64,000 nucleotides of DNA from Lysobacterales bacterium. Lineage in GTDB: Bacteria > Pseudomonadota > Gammaproteobacteria > Xanthomonadales > Rhodanobacteraceae. The notes below the pieces were generated by a model. It did no database searches and had not been told where the DNA came from. It saw nothing but the letters and a program-made list of their open reading frames with translations. The DNA is taken from positions 62,001-126,000 of the forward strand of contig NSJK01000011.1 of the NCBI GenBank assembly GCA_002632325.1, written 5' to 3'. Positions 7,787-16,578 of the stretch are shown piece by piece; position 1 is the first letter of the stretch; every line of letters starts with the position of its first letter. The translations under genes were made by a program, and so were the position numbers.

Positions 7787-10132
7787 ATGACAATCGCCCG
7801 CCCTTCTTTCCTTCTCTTCCTTCTGCTCGCCGTATCGTCCGCGCTGGCCCAGTCTCCCGACTCGGCAAAGTTCTTCGACGATGCGCGCGCGCAGATCGCC
7901 GACATGCGCAAGCAACTCGGCAATGGCGACATCGACGACGGCAAGCTCAGCCAGTTCCGCGATGCCGCGGCAACGCTGTCGAGTCAGGCAGATGCGATGG
8001 TGGCCGAACGCACGCCCGCGCTGGCTGCAATCGACGCGCGTCTGGCCGAACTCGGGCCGGCGCCGGAGAAAGGCAGCAGCGAAGCTGCCGACATTGCCGC
8101 GCAGCGTGCCGACCTTGGCCGCCAGAGCACCGCGCTCGATGCTGAAATCAAGCGTGCGAAGCTGCTCGGAATCGACAGCCAGCAGCTCAGCGGCGAGATC
8201 GCCGAAGCGCGTCGCACCAACTTTCTTGATCGCCTTTCGCAACGCACTGCCTCGCCCTGGACGCCGACGTTCTGGGCCGACTTGGCAGCCAACGCCTCAC
8301 GTGATGCCACCCGCCTGACGAGCTTGCGCAACAGCGTGCGTAACGCACTGGCGGACAGCTTTGCGCCGGACAATCGCCTCACGTCGATCGCCGGCATCGC
8401 TTGCGGATTGCTGCTCGCACTCTTCGGCCGCCGCTTGGCCGAGCGCGTGTTGCAACGCCTGTCCGCTCATCGTCTGGTGTCAGGGCGTCTGCGTCGCTCC
8501 GCTCATGCGGTGGCCTTGGTGGCGGTGGCGACGCTGTTCACCGGCGGCGGCGCCCAACTCGCGATAGCCGGACTTGATGCCTCCGGCAGCTTCAGCGGCG
8601 TCGGCAAGGCATGGCTCGCAGCGCTGATCAGCGCAATCTACATCGGCAGCTTCGTCGCAGGCCTGTGCCGCGCATTGCTGTCGGTGTCGCGTCCGAGCTG
8701 GCGCCTGGCGCCGATTCCCGACGCGCTCGCGCAACGCCTGCACCACGCACCGCTGCTGTTCGGCGGATTCAGCGCGCTCACGATCGCGCTCGTTGCGACC
8801 AATCGCCTGCTCGGCATCAGCCTGCCGGCGACGATCGCCACGAGCTGCTGCATTGCACTGGGCTATGGCGCCTTGATCGTCTGGGTGCTGACACGCGTGC
8901 GCGTGGTCAGCACGGCCGAATCACAGGCACAGCCTCACCCCGCCTGGATCGGCTTCACGATTGCCGCGCTCTGGCTCAGCGTCATCGCGAGCTTCGTCGC
9001 CGCGCTCTCGGGCTACATCGCCGTGGCCTATCTCATCGCCGGACAACTGGTCTGGTTGGGCATCATCGTGGCGAGCTGCTATCTCCTCGTGTGCCTGGTC
9101 GAAGACCTTGTCGGCGGCGTGCTGTCGTCGCGCACGAACTGGGCGCAACGTACGCTCGGTCTGGCGCCGCACACGCTCGACCAGAGCGCGGTCTTGTTCA
9201 TCGGCGCATTTCGAGTGCTGATCTTCGTGCTGGCCATGGCCGCTGCGCTGGTACCGTTCGGAACGCGTCCCGCGGATCTGCTTGCGCGCACCAGCAAACT
9301 CGGCAGCGGGCTGTCCATCGGTGAATTCCAGCTCGCGCCTTCCGCCGTGTTCGGCGCGATCCTCGTGTTCGCGCTCGGCAGCATCGTGGTGCGCGCCGCA
9401 CAACGCTGGTTCGCCGAACGCTTCCTGCCCACCACGCGTCTGGAACCGGCGATGCGCACTTCGGTGTCGACGATCCTCGGCTACGTTGGCTTGATCCTGG
9501 TGGTGGCACTGGCGCTGTCCGAACTCGGCCTGTCGCTCGAGCGCATCGCTTGGGTTGCCAGCGCCTTGTCGGTCGGCATCGGCTTCGGCCTGCAGGCGGT
9601 GGTGCAGAACTTCGTGTCCGGTCTGATTCTGCTTGCCGAACGTCCGGTCAAGGTTGGCGACTGGGTGGCGCTCGGCGAAACCGAAGGCGACATCCGCCGC
9701 ATCCACGTGCGCGCCACCGAGATCCGCATGGCCGATCACTCGACCGTGATCGTGCCCAATTCCGAACTCATCACCAAGAGCGTGCGCAACGTGACGCGCG
9801 CCGGCGCCGAGGGCCGCGTGCGTTTCACCCTGCCGGTGGCGCTCGACAGCGACCCTGGACGTGTGCGCGAGATTGCACTCGCGGTGCTTGCCGGGCATCC
9901 CGCAGTGCTCGCGCAACCTGCGCCCGCCGTGCTTCTCGATGGCATCGGCGACAACCGGCTCGTATTCGTGATCGCCGCGTTCATTGCCAATCCGCGCGAC
10001 ACCGGCAGCGTGCGCAGCGATTTGCTGCTGGAACTGCTCGCGCAACTGCGCACACAGGGCATCAGCCTGCGCACGCCAATGCCGGTCACGCTCGAAGGCG
10101 CCACCACGAATCCGCAAGTCGAGAACCCCTGA
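7787..10132 (+). CDS. MscS-family mechanosensitive channel with long N-terminal periplasmic region
   Basis: A 781-residue protein with a signal peptide ending near SSALAQS, an Ala/Gln/Arg-rich coiled region (about residues 25-155) resembling the DUF3772 domain of large MscS homologues, then about 9-11 membrane segments. The conserved MscS pore helix and beta domain follow: GFGLQAVVQNFVSGLILL, ERPVKVGDWV and VPNSELI. It probably releases solutes on hypo-osmotic shock. It converges with the HU-like gene over a shared hairpin. Confidence 0.9.
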   Translation: MTIARPSFLLFLLLAVSSALAQSPDSAKFFDDARAQIADMRKQLGNGDIDDGKLSQFRDAAATLSSQADAMVAERTPALAAIDARLAELGPAPEKGSSEAADIAAQRADLGRQSTALDAEIKRAKLLGIDSQQLSGEIAEARRTNFLDRLSQRTASPWTPTFWADLAANASRDATRLTSLRNSVRNALADSFAPDNRLTSIAGIACGLLLALFGRRLAERVLQRLSAHRLVSGRLRRSAHAVALVAVATLFTGGGAQLAIAGLDASGSFSGVGKAWLAALISAIYIGSFVAGLCRALLSVSRPSWRLAPIPDALAQRLHHAPLLFGGFSALTIALVATNRLLGISLPATIATSCCIALGYGALIVWVLTRVRVVSTAESQAQPHPAWIGFTIAALWLSVIASFVAALSGYIAVAYLIAGQLVWLGIIVASCYLLVCLVEDLVGGVLSSRTNWAQRTLGLAPHTLDQSAVLFIGAFRVLIFVLAMAAALVPFGTRPADLLARTSKLGSGLSIGEFQLAPSAVFGAILVFALGSIVVRAAQRWFAERFLPTTRLEPAMRTSVSTILGYVGLILVVALALSELGLSLERIAWVASALSVGIGFGLQAVVQNFVSGLILLAERPVKVGDWVALGETEGDIRRIHVRATEIRMADHSTVIVPNSELITKSVRNVTRAGAEGRVRFTLPVALDSDPGRVREIALAVLAGHPAVLAQPAPAVLLDGIGDNRLVFVIAAFIANPRDTGSVRSDLLLELLAQLRTQGISLRTPMPVTLEGATTNPQVENP

Positions 10133-10136
10133 AACG

Positions 10137-10163
10137 ACACCGCCGGCACGAGGCCGGCGGTGT
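10137..10163. terminator. Bidirectional terminator between the MscS and HU-like genes
   Basis: A perfect 11-bp stem ACACCGCCGGC/GCCGGCGGTGT with a 5-base loop sits between convergent stops. Read on the minus strand it is followed by CGTTTC, so it probably serves the HU-like gene best. Confidence 0.6.
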
Positions 10164-10189
10164 GCAAGAACGCTTGCGGTCGAGCGTGA

Positions 10190-10549
10190 TTACTGCGCTG
10201 CGTCCTTGAGCTTCTTGAGGGCGCGGATCTTCACCTTGACCGAAGCCGGCTTGGCTGCGAACCAACGCTCTTCCTTGGTGAACGGATCAATGCCCTTGCG
10301 CTTGGGCTTGGCCGGCACGTTGACGGCCGTGACCTTCAACAGGCCCGGCAGCGTGAACACGCCAGCACCCTTCTTGTGGATCGAATTGGCGGCTGCCTGC
10401 TCGAGTGCGGCAAGCACGGCGCGCACGTCCTTGGACGCAACGCCACTGTGCTCGGCCAAATGCGCCACCAGGCCCGACTTGCCCAGCGCTTCAGTGATCG
10501 GCTTGGACGCGGGCTTCTTGCCGGCAGCCGGCTTTTTGGATGTAGCCAT
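10190..10549 (-). CDS. HU-family DNA-binding protein with basic Ala/Lys-rich tail
   Basis: A 119-residue basic protein. After a Lys/Pro/Ala-rich start (MATSKKPAAGKKPAS) it has an HU/IHF-like fold: a helical dimerisation part (residues 20-55), then GVFTLPGLLKVTAVNVPAKP and a Lys-rich end. A GGAG precedes the ATG at 10549. It probably bends or compacts DNA. It differs from canonical HU by its extended basic N-terminus, as in HU-like proteins of this order. It lies 170 bases downstream of the kinase operon with its own leader. Confidence 0.85.
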   Translation of the reverse strand: MATSKKPAAGKKPASKPITEALGKSGLVAHLAEHSGVASKDVRAVLAALEQAAANSIHKKGAGVFTLPGLLKVTAVNVPAKPKRKGIDPFTKEERWFAAKPASVKVKIRALKKLKDAAQ

Positions 10550-10719
10550 GGTTATCGTTTCTCCGTGGGGTAGCGCGGCGCGATGCTGGCGCCGCTGCGT
10601 GTAGCGTAGCGTGTTTTTGGCCTCTGCGCGCAAGCAAACCCGCAAAAAAGCCGGTTTGTGCGACGCGACGTGCATGGATCGCGCCAGCGTGGTTTGCACA
10701 TCAGGCGCATCGCCGCGAC

Positions 10720-12522
10720 TCAGATGCGCGCCACCCGCAGCGTCGCCCGTGTACCGCTGCCATCCTCGCGCGACGCAATCGAGAAACTTCCGCCCAGCAT
10801 CTCCATGCGCGTGTGCAGATTGCGCAGACCGCGTCCGCCGCAGATCGGCTCCGGGACACCGCGGCCGTCGTCTTCGATGACGAGTTCCAGCATCGCGTGA
10901 TCGCGGTGCGCGCTGATGCGCACTTCATGCGCCTGTGCATGCTGGATCACGTTGCTGAGCAACTCCTCCACACAGCGAAAGACTTCGGCCAAGCGACGTC
11001 TGCTGCTGACCTGCGCCGCGCCCATGCCATCGATTTGCCACTGACTGCGCAAACCGGCTGCGGCCAGCGGCGCTTCCATGCGTTGCCGCAGCAGATCCAG
11101 GGCGCCACCGATCGATTGCGCAGACGCGTCGATCGCATCAACCATCAGGCGCAGGTCCAGCAGTGCGCGCTGGATTTCCCCGCTCAGTCGCGAATTCGGC
11201 ATCTCGTCGCGGATGCGCGTGAGCACCGCGAGCATGCGCGCGCCAAAGCCTTCATCAATGACATCGAGCATGCGGCCGCGCTCATCTCCGGCGATCTCGT
11301 CGGAAATCCGGTTCCATGCGGTGATGCTCGAAGCACGCCCGATCGGCAGCGCCGCATCGAGCCGCACATCGAGCATGTGTGCTGCCTGATTCAGCAGTCT
11401 GGTTCCCGTGGTCGTGCGGCGGATCAGCAGGAAGCCGATCGTCGCCACCAGCACGGTCATGCCCAAGGGGCTGATCCAGCGCAAGCCCTGCATCGGATTG
11501 ATGCGACCTGCAAGCAATTCGAGCACGGCGCAGGCAATCGCGAAACCGAGCGCCCAATACAAGCACAGGCGCTCGATGCGAGGCGCACGGCGCGCGCGCA
11601 GCAGGACGTCGCCCGCAAGCACGCAGGCAATGGCTGCCGTGCCGAGCCAGAAGGTGAGTTCCAGCCAACGATGCGAACTCAGATCCGTGAGCAACATCAC
11701 CACACGAACGCTGGTCAAACCCAACATCACTAGCGTGCTCCAGCTCTGCGGTGCGATGCGCCAGAACGCCAGCAACAGCCGGTGTACGACGAAGATGAAC
11801 AGCAGGAAGCTCAGATCGGACACGGTGCGCCAAAGTTGCGGGCCTCCCGGCATGGCTCCCACCACGAGATACAGCGGTCGGTATGCGGCCAGAACGACGG
11901 CTGCCAGGTAGTAGCTCCACTCCATTGGACGCCCATACAAACTCCACAGGATCATGGCGATGTGACCCAACACGACCAGCAGGGCAATGCATATCAAGAG
12001 CACGCCGACCTGACGCCACCAGTTTGCCAACCAAATCGGCTGGAGCTCCGCGGCATCGCCCACGCAGACGGTGCCGATGATCGCCGCACCCGATTCCTCA
12101 TTGAGCGGAACGCGCAGAGTGAGGAGATTGTCTCCAGCTTGCAGGGTGTCTTCCGGGATCAGGTAGAGCCGTGGCGCCGACGAGCGATAGTCGCGACGAG
12201 CGAGGTCGATCTCCGGTGTGAGATTGCGCGCATTGACGTGGACTTCGACAAACGGTGCAGTCATGCCGATGTAGATCGCTTGCGGCAGGCCACCCGTGAT
12301 ACCCGGGAATTGGTGCTGCAAGGACAACACTCGGCTTTCACTGGATTCGGCCCGCAGATAACGCGGCAGCGAGAGCTGCGTTCCATCACCGGCGTCCACC
12401 AGCGTCCGGGTGCACAGCGACGCCGGCACAACCGCATTGCGATACAGGACGATCACCGATGCCATTGCCAGAAACACCAGCGCGGAATAAACCCAATCTC
12501 GACGGAGGATGCGTGCAGACAT
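10720..12522 (-). CDS. Membrane sensor kinase lacking the phospho-accepting His (intact ATPase)
   Basis: A 600-residue protein: one N-terminal membrane helix, an extracytoplasmic beta-rich region (about 35-165), about seven membrane helices (about 170-375), then a NarL-type kinase core. In the DHp helix the expected IHDG is IDEG, so the phospho-acceptor position is Asp423 (codon 11254-11256). The ATPase domain looks complete: N box EELLSNVIQHA, G1 EDDGRG and G2 GRGLRNLH. It begins 4 bases after the neighbouring kinase ends. Judged by family rules it could bind ATP but not autophosphorylate on its own chain. Confidence 0.88.
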   Translation of the reverse strand: MSARILRRDWVYSALVFLAMASVIVLYRNAVVPASLCTRTLVDAGDGTQLSLPRYLRAESSESRVLSLQHQFPGITGGLPQAIYIGMTAPFVEVHVNARNLTPEIDLARRDYRSSAPRLYLIPEDTLQAGDNLLTLRVPLNEESGAAIIGTVCVGDAAELQPIWLANWWRQVGVLLICIALLVVLGHIAMILWSLYGRPMEWSYYLAAVVLAAYRPLYLVVGAMPGGPQLWRTVSDLSFLLFIFVVHRLLLAFWRIAPQSWSTLVMLGLTSVRVVMLLTDLSSHRWLELTFWLGTAAIACVLAGDVLLRARRAPRIERLCLYWALGFAIACAVLELLAGRINPMQGLRWISPLGMTVLVATIGFLLIRRTTTGTRLLNQAAHMLDVRLDAALPIGRASSITAWNRISDEIAGDERGRMLDVIDEGFGARMLAVLTRIRDEMPNSRLSGEIQRALLDLRLMVDAIDASAQSIGGALDLLRQRMEAPLAAAGLRSQWQIDGMGAAQVSSRRRLAEVFRCVEELLSNVIQHAQAHEVRISAHRDHAMLELVIEDDGRGVPEPICGGRGLRNLHTRMEMLGGSFSIASREDGSGTRATLRVARI

Positions 12523-12526
12523 GGCG

Positions 12527-14323
12527 TCAGAACATCGGCACGCTGAAGGCGCAGCGCGGCAACTGCGTATCGTCGTAGAGGTACACCTTGCCGCGCGCGG
12601 AACGAATCAGCCGCTTGATTCGCGCGACCGCATCATCACTCCAGCCGGCGCCGCCGACGACGACGAAATCGACCGTGTCGTAACCGGCATGCACGGCGAT
12701 CACGATCGACTCGTCTTCAAGGCCGGACAAAGCCTCGCTGAGCAGTTCTTCCAGACAGCGGTAGACGGCGATCAGTCGGCTGCGATTGCCGATCACGACC
12801 TCATCGAGCCCGCCGAACTTCCAGTCACAGCAGTCGATCGCAGTTGCATTGGCCTGTTCGAAGCGATGGCGGAAGCGGGCCATTGCTGCTCCCAGTGATC
12901 GTGCCGATTCATCCATGGCGTCGATCATCAGGCGCATGTCGAGCAGGGCGCGCTGGATCTGCGCGCGCAAGGGTGAATGCGGCAGTTCGCGCCGCGCTTG
13001 CGCGAGCACGCCGACCAGCCGCGAGCCGAAGCCGTCGTGAATGTCGCGGATGAGGCGCTGACGTTCGCGCTCGCTGATGCTTGCAGTGAGCTGCGCCCAC
13101 AGTCGCCGCGGCGGCAGGCGCTCTTCCGCGAGCGCCTGGTCGAGATCGCCGGCGAGGCTTTCGGTTGCCGCATTGAGGACAAAACCTCCGATCGCCATGC
13201 GTCGCACCAGCAGATAGCCCATGCCCATCGCAAGGACCGTCATGGCCAGGGCACTTGCGCCAGCCCAGCGCTGACCGAACGGCAGCCAGCCATCGAGCGT
13301 TTCCGGCAAGACCACCACGAAGGCGAAAGTGCAGATGCCGAACAGGACACGACGCTCGATGCGGTGCATGAAGCGCGCCCGCAGCAGGATCACCATCGCG
13401 ACCATCAGCGCACTGGACAGCGTCAACAGCACGAAGACCACACTGGCCCAAGCATCCTGCCGTGGCGGCAGGCCCAGTGCACGCAGCGCCAGACAAGTCA
13501 GGGCGGCTCCGGTACACCAGGACAAGGCCTTCACCAGCCATGGCAACGCATAACTCCAATGCGCGCGCATCAACCCGTACAGCAGATAGGGCAGCGCGAT
13601 GAGGCTCGCGTTGCCGATATGCATCCACAACAGCGATCCACCGGGCCGCTCGGGCAACGCCGCATAGCCTGTGCGCACGATCAGGACCATCACCAGCCCG
13701 ATGTACCACAGATAGGCCGCGGGGCGGCCATTGAGCCACCACAGGAAGCTGCCGAGGATCACCAATGCGATCTGCAGCGCGAGTCCGACGCGTGCCGCGC
13801 CGATCATGCGCCACCAATTCGCTTCGAAGGTGGGCCCGAGCACGGTCAACGGTGCGATGCAAACCTGGGCGACACCCTGCGGACCCAAGGCGGGGTTCAT
13901 CGGCAGTTCCAGACGCGCGACATTGCCACGCGCGCGCAACAGCTCGGGCGGCAGCACATGCAGATGCGGCGCGAGATCGCGAATGTTGCTTGCGCCCATG
14001 TCGACGCCGGGCGTGAGATCGGCGCCATTGAGCGTGAGTCGATAGAACGGCCGTGCGCTGCCGATGCTCAAGGCCATGCGCGAAGGAAGTTTCTCGGGCA
14101 TGTCAAACTCGATCGCGTAACGGGCCCGTTGCGGATGTGTCGCATCGATCCTGTCCGGAGACTGCGCCGCGCTGATTTCCTGCGGTGAGGCAATGCAATG
14201 CGCGGCGGACGATTCCCGATAGCGCATGACCAGCAGCACGAAGCCGATCAGGCACAACAGGCCGCCCAGAAACCACACCCGTTGCAGCGCCACGCGGGCA
14301 CCTTGGCGAATGGGCGGCGGCAC
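12527..14323 (-). CDS. Membrane sensor kinase paralogue with His but degenerate ATPase
   Basis: A 598-residue paralogue of the next gene in the operon with the same layout: one helix, periplasmic beta region, about seven helices, DHp. The DHp motif is intact (RLIRDIHDGFG, His429, codon 13037-13039). The catalytic domain is eroded: where the partner has EELLSNVIQHA this has EELLSEALSGL, there is no DDGRG, and no Gly-rich G2 box. It should be able to receive a phosphate but probably not bind ATP. It follows the regulator gene after 6 bases. Confidence 0.88.
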   Translation of the reverse strand: MPPPIRQGARVALQRVWFLGGLLCLIGFVLLVMRYRESSAAHCIASPQEISAAQSPDRIDATHPQRARYAIEFDMPEKLPSRMALSIGSARPFYRLTLNGADLTPGVDMGASNIRDLAPHLHVLPPELLRARGNVARLELPMNPALGPQGVAQVCIAPLTVLGPTFEANWWRMIGAARVGLALQIALVILGSFLWWLNGRPAAYLWYIGLVMVLIVRTGYAALPERPGGSLLWMHIGNASLIALPYLLYGLMRAHWSYALPWLVKALSWCTGAALTCLALRALGLPPRQDAWASVVFVLLTLSSALMVAMVILLRARFMHRIERRVLFGICTFAFVVVLPETLDGWLPFGQRWAGASALAMTVLAMGMGYLLVRRMAIGGFVLNAATESLAGDLDQALAEERLPPRRLWAQLTASISERERQRLIRDIHDGFGSRLVGVLAQARRELPHSPLRAQIQRALLDMRLMIDAMDESARSLGAAMARFRHRFEQANATAIDCCDWKFGGLDEVVIGNRSRLIAVYRCLEELLSEALSGLEDESIVIAVHAGYDTVDFVVVGGAGWSDDAVARIKRLIRSARGKVYLYDDTQLPRCAFSVPMF

Positions 14324-14329
14324 GTCAGC

Positions 14330-14974
14330 TCACACCAGTCGCCGTCGCCGCGCCTCGAACAAGGCCTGGGCAAGATTGGAGACTTGCAGCTTCTCGTAGA
14401 TGTGACGCACGTGAGTGTATACGGTCGAAGGGCGCGTGCTGGTCATCTCCGCGATGTGCCGGTAGCTGTGTCCTTGCGCGGACAACTGCAGCACCGTGCG
14501 TTCGCTGTCGGTGAGCCTGACCTCGGCAAGCTGCGGCGAGCGCAGCTGTTCACCTTGCCGCCGCAGGAGTTCCACCACGCGTTGCGCGATGGTCGGGCTG
14601 ATGGATGACCCGCCGTCGGCGGCGAGCGCAATCGAACGCGCGATTTCCTCCGGCGGGTCGAGCTTCGAGGCATAGCCCTTGGCGCCGGCAAGGATCGCCT
14701 CGACCACGCAGTCCTCGTCGGTCATCGATGAAATCACCAGCACCAGCGGCGGCGCCGGCAGCGCGCAGGCGTGGCGGATCGCATCGATGCCCGGGCCATC
14801 AGGCAGCACCAGGTCGGCCAGCAACAGGTCGAACGGCTCCCGATCGAGCCGATCCCTGCATTGGCTCAGGGTATGCGCCTCCTGCAATTCAATCTGATGT
14901 CCATTCAACGTGGCGATCGCCTCACGCACGACCTCGCGCGCGTCGGCGTCGTCTTCCAGCAAAAGTACCCGCAA
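14330..14974 (-). CDS. NarL/LuxR-type response regulator (TTG start)
   Basis: A 214-residue two-domain regulator. The receiver domain has the acidic pocket EDD (7-9), phospho-acceptor Asp54 in LLLADLVLPDG, and a GAKGYASK end. The C-terminal LuxR helix-turn-helix is LTDSERTVLQLSAQG through HIYEKLQVSNL. I chose the TTG at 14974 because GGGAGG sits 7 bases upstream and the receiver starts directly. An ATG at 15040 would add a non-homologous 22-residue leader. It is first in an operon with two kinases and presumably receives their phosphate. Confidence 0.85.
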   Translation of the reverse strand: MRVLLLEDDADAREVVREAIATLNGHQIELQEAHTLSQCRDRLDREPFDLLLADLVLPDGPGIDAIRHACALPAPPLVLVISSMTDEDCVVEAILAGAKGYASKLDPPEEIARSIALAADGGSSISPTIAQRVVELLRRQGEQLRSPQLAEVRLTDSERTVLQLSAQGHSYRHIAEMTSTRPSTVYTHVRHIYEKLQVSNLAQALFEARRRRLV

Positions 14975-15414
14975 GACCCTGCCTCCCGATGCCGACGCAT
15001 GTTCGTTACACGGCCGGCCGTCTATACCGATTTGCGCCATCCGAACCCGATCCAGCCGCCGCTGCCGCACCGCCCGCGCACACTGGCTCGATCTTAGCCA
15101 GCACGGTCTGCACGCCCGATCGCCATTGGGCACATATTGCTGAACTTCATAAGCCGGACGCAACGACCTCATCAAATCTGCGGATTCATTTTTGTCTGAT
15201 TGCGCCCAAGATTGACTCATCGGACGCGCGGGGTGCCACCCTGACCACCCCGCTCGGCCATGGACGGCCTACTTTTCACATCCGCAAGCGCACACGCCGC
15301 ACCGTGGGCATCGGCACGGCTCTGTGCAAGGCATGCAATCGGTACGCGACATCAGGGTCGATTGCATCCACGACCTGAACCGATGCCCGGACCCGATCCG
15401 AGGAGCATGCGCCA
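14975..15414. other. Intergenic region between divergent genes
   Basis: 440 bases separate the regulator operon from the GFA-family gene. It should contain both promoters. I see no convincing coding sequence, RNA or terminator here. Confidence 0.5.
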
Positions 15415-15912
15415 ATGACCCTGTCGCTCTCTTGCCGCTGCGGCGCAAGCCGGATCATTGCCAGCGGCATGCCCGTGATGCGCGCCTACTGCCACAGTCA
15501 GGCCTGCCGCGACCTCTTTGGTGGCGCCGCCACGACCATGACCACATGGCGCCGTGGCGATGTCGAAGTGCCAGCCGGTGCTCGCCCCCTGGCCACCTAC
15601 AAGCACACGAACCACAACACCGAGCGGCACTTCTGCGCCACCTGCGGCGATGTGCTGTTCGCGGTCGATGCACTGGGTTTCCGCTTGATACCCGGCGCGA
15701 CCCTCGCCCACGCCAGCCACGGCAGCCTGCCGGAACGCTTTGCACCGACCATGCACGTCAACTATGCGCAGCGGCAATTCGATATTGCCGACAACCTGCC
15801 CAAGTATCTCGAGCGACCCGGCGGCCCGCTGCACGACAGCCTGCGCGCCGTGGCGCGCGTGGTTCGTCAGCCCGAGATTCCATTGTCGATGCAGCAGGTG
15901 CGCTCGGCCTGA
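15415..15912 (+). CDS. GFA-family (CENP-V/Gfa-like) zinc protein, one Cys ligand changed
   Basis: A 165-residue protein of the glutathione-dependent formaldehyde-activating fold. The structural zinc pair is visible: CRC (Cys7, Cys9) and CATC (Cys74, Cys77). The second site normally reads CHCxxC, but here it is CHSQAC (Cys26, Ser28, Cys31), so one usual ligand is Ser. The true substrate of such proteins is often unknown, and lowered activity is possible. AGGAG precedes the ATG. Confidence 0.8.
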   Translation: MTLSLSCRCGASRIIASGMPVMRAYCHSQACRDLFGGAATTMTTWRRGDVEVPAGARPLATYKHTNHNTERHFCATCGDVLFAVDALGFRLIPGATLAHASHGSLPERFAPTMHVNYAQRQFDIADNLPKYLERPGGPLHDSLRAVARVVRQPEIPLSMQQVRSA

Positions 15913-15929
15913 GGGATACGAAAAAAATC

Positions 15930-15957
15930 TGAACCGATTTTTCCAGGGTTACGACTC
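15930..15957 (+). promoter_or_regulatory. Candidate ECF-type promoter of the surface locus
   Basis: TGAACC (15930-15935) and CGACTC (15952-15957) are separated by 16 bases, about 90 bases before the repeat-protein gene. The pattern resembles GAAC/CGTC-like promoters of ECF sigma factors. The locus encodes its own ECF factor, so self-control is an inference. The A-rich/T-rich stem AAAAATC/GATTTTT overlaps it. Confidence 0.35.
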
Positions 15958-16046
15958 AGTTGCACAGACGCCACCGGCACGGCGTCCGGCATGCACCACG
16001 TACCGCGCCAAAGACTGCAACGACAACCAAACCCTGGAGAAGACTC

Positions 16047-16520
16047 ATGAAGACCAAGATCGCCGCCGCCCTGCTGATTTCCCTCGCCATGTCGGGCGCC
16101 GCGTTCGCGCAAAAGAGCAAGTCCGAAGTCAAGATCGACAACGTGATTGCCACCAACGCTGCCGTGATGGGCTCGACCGCCAAGCAGTCGATCGACATTG
16201 GCAATGCGAAGGATGGCGGCCAGTCCTCGGTCAATGCCAAGAACGTGATCGCCACCAACGCGGCCGTGATGGGCTCGACCGCCGAACAGAAGCTCGCGAT
16301 CGGCAATGCCAGCGAAGGCGGCAAGGCCACTTTCAAGGCAGATAACGTCATCGTCACCAATGCCGCCGTGATGGGCTCGACCGCCAAGCAGAACGTCAAA
16401 CTCGCCAATGCCGCCAATGGTGGCGAGGCCACGCTGACGACCAAGAACGTGATCGTCACCAATGCCGCCGTGATGGGCTCGAAGGCCAAGCAGGATGTCA
16501 ACGTCGGCAATGCCGAGTAA
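16047..16520 (+). CDS. Exported four-repeat protein, candidate fibre subunit
   Basis: A 157-residue protein with a Sec signal (cleavage near AAFAQ). The mature part is almost wholly four imperfect repeats of about 34 residues, each with a core like NVIATNAAVMGSTAKQ followed by an IGNA and a GG. The regular Asn/Gln/Gly/Ala pattern suggests a beta-solenoid or amyloid-like fibre, comparable in style to curlin repeats but not the same motif. GGAG precedes the ATG. A strong terminator follows the stop, then a CsgG-like gene two genes on. Confidence 0.85.
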   Translation: MKTKIAAALLISLAMSGAAFAQKSKSEVKIDNVIATNAAVMGSTAKQSIDIGNAKDGGQSSVNAKNVIATNAAVMGSTAEQKLAIGNASEGGKATFKADNVIVTNAAVMGSTAKQNVKLANAANGGEATLTTKNVIVTNAAVMGSKAKQDVNVGNAE

Positions 16521-16527
16521 TTGCGCC

Positions 16528-16564
16528 AACGGCGGCGAAACTGCGGTTTCGCTGCCGTTTTTTT
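16528..16564 (+). terminator. Intrinsic terminator/attenuator after the repeat-protein gene
   Basis: A 14-bp stem (16528-16541 with 16546-16559, one mismatch) with a TGCG loop runs into seven T residues at 16558-16564. It lies 8 bases after the stop and only 14 bases before the next start codon. It would lower downstream transcription relative to the repeat-protein gene. Confidence 0.85.
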
Positions 16565-16578
16565 CTGGAGGCCCGGCA

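Noticed and set aside
15923..15941. Terminator after the GFA-family gene
   Set aside because: The A/T stem is short and weak, and it overlaps the candidate ECF promoter. I cannot choose between the roles.
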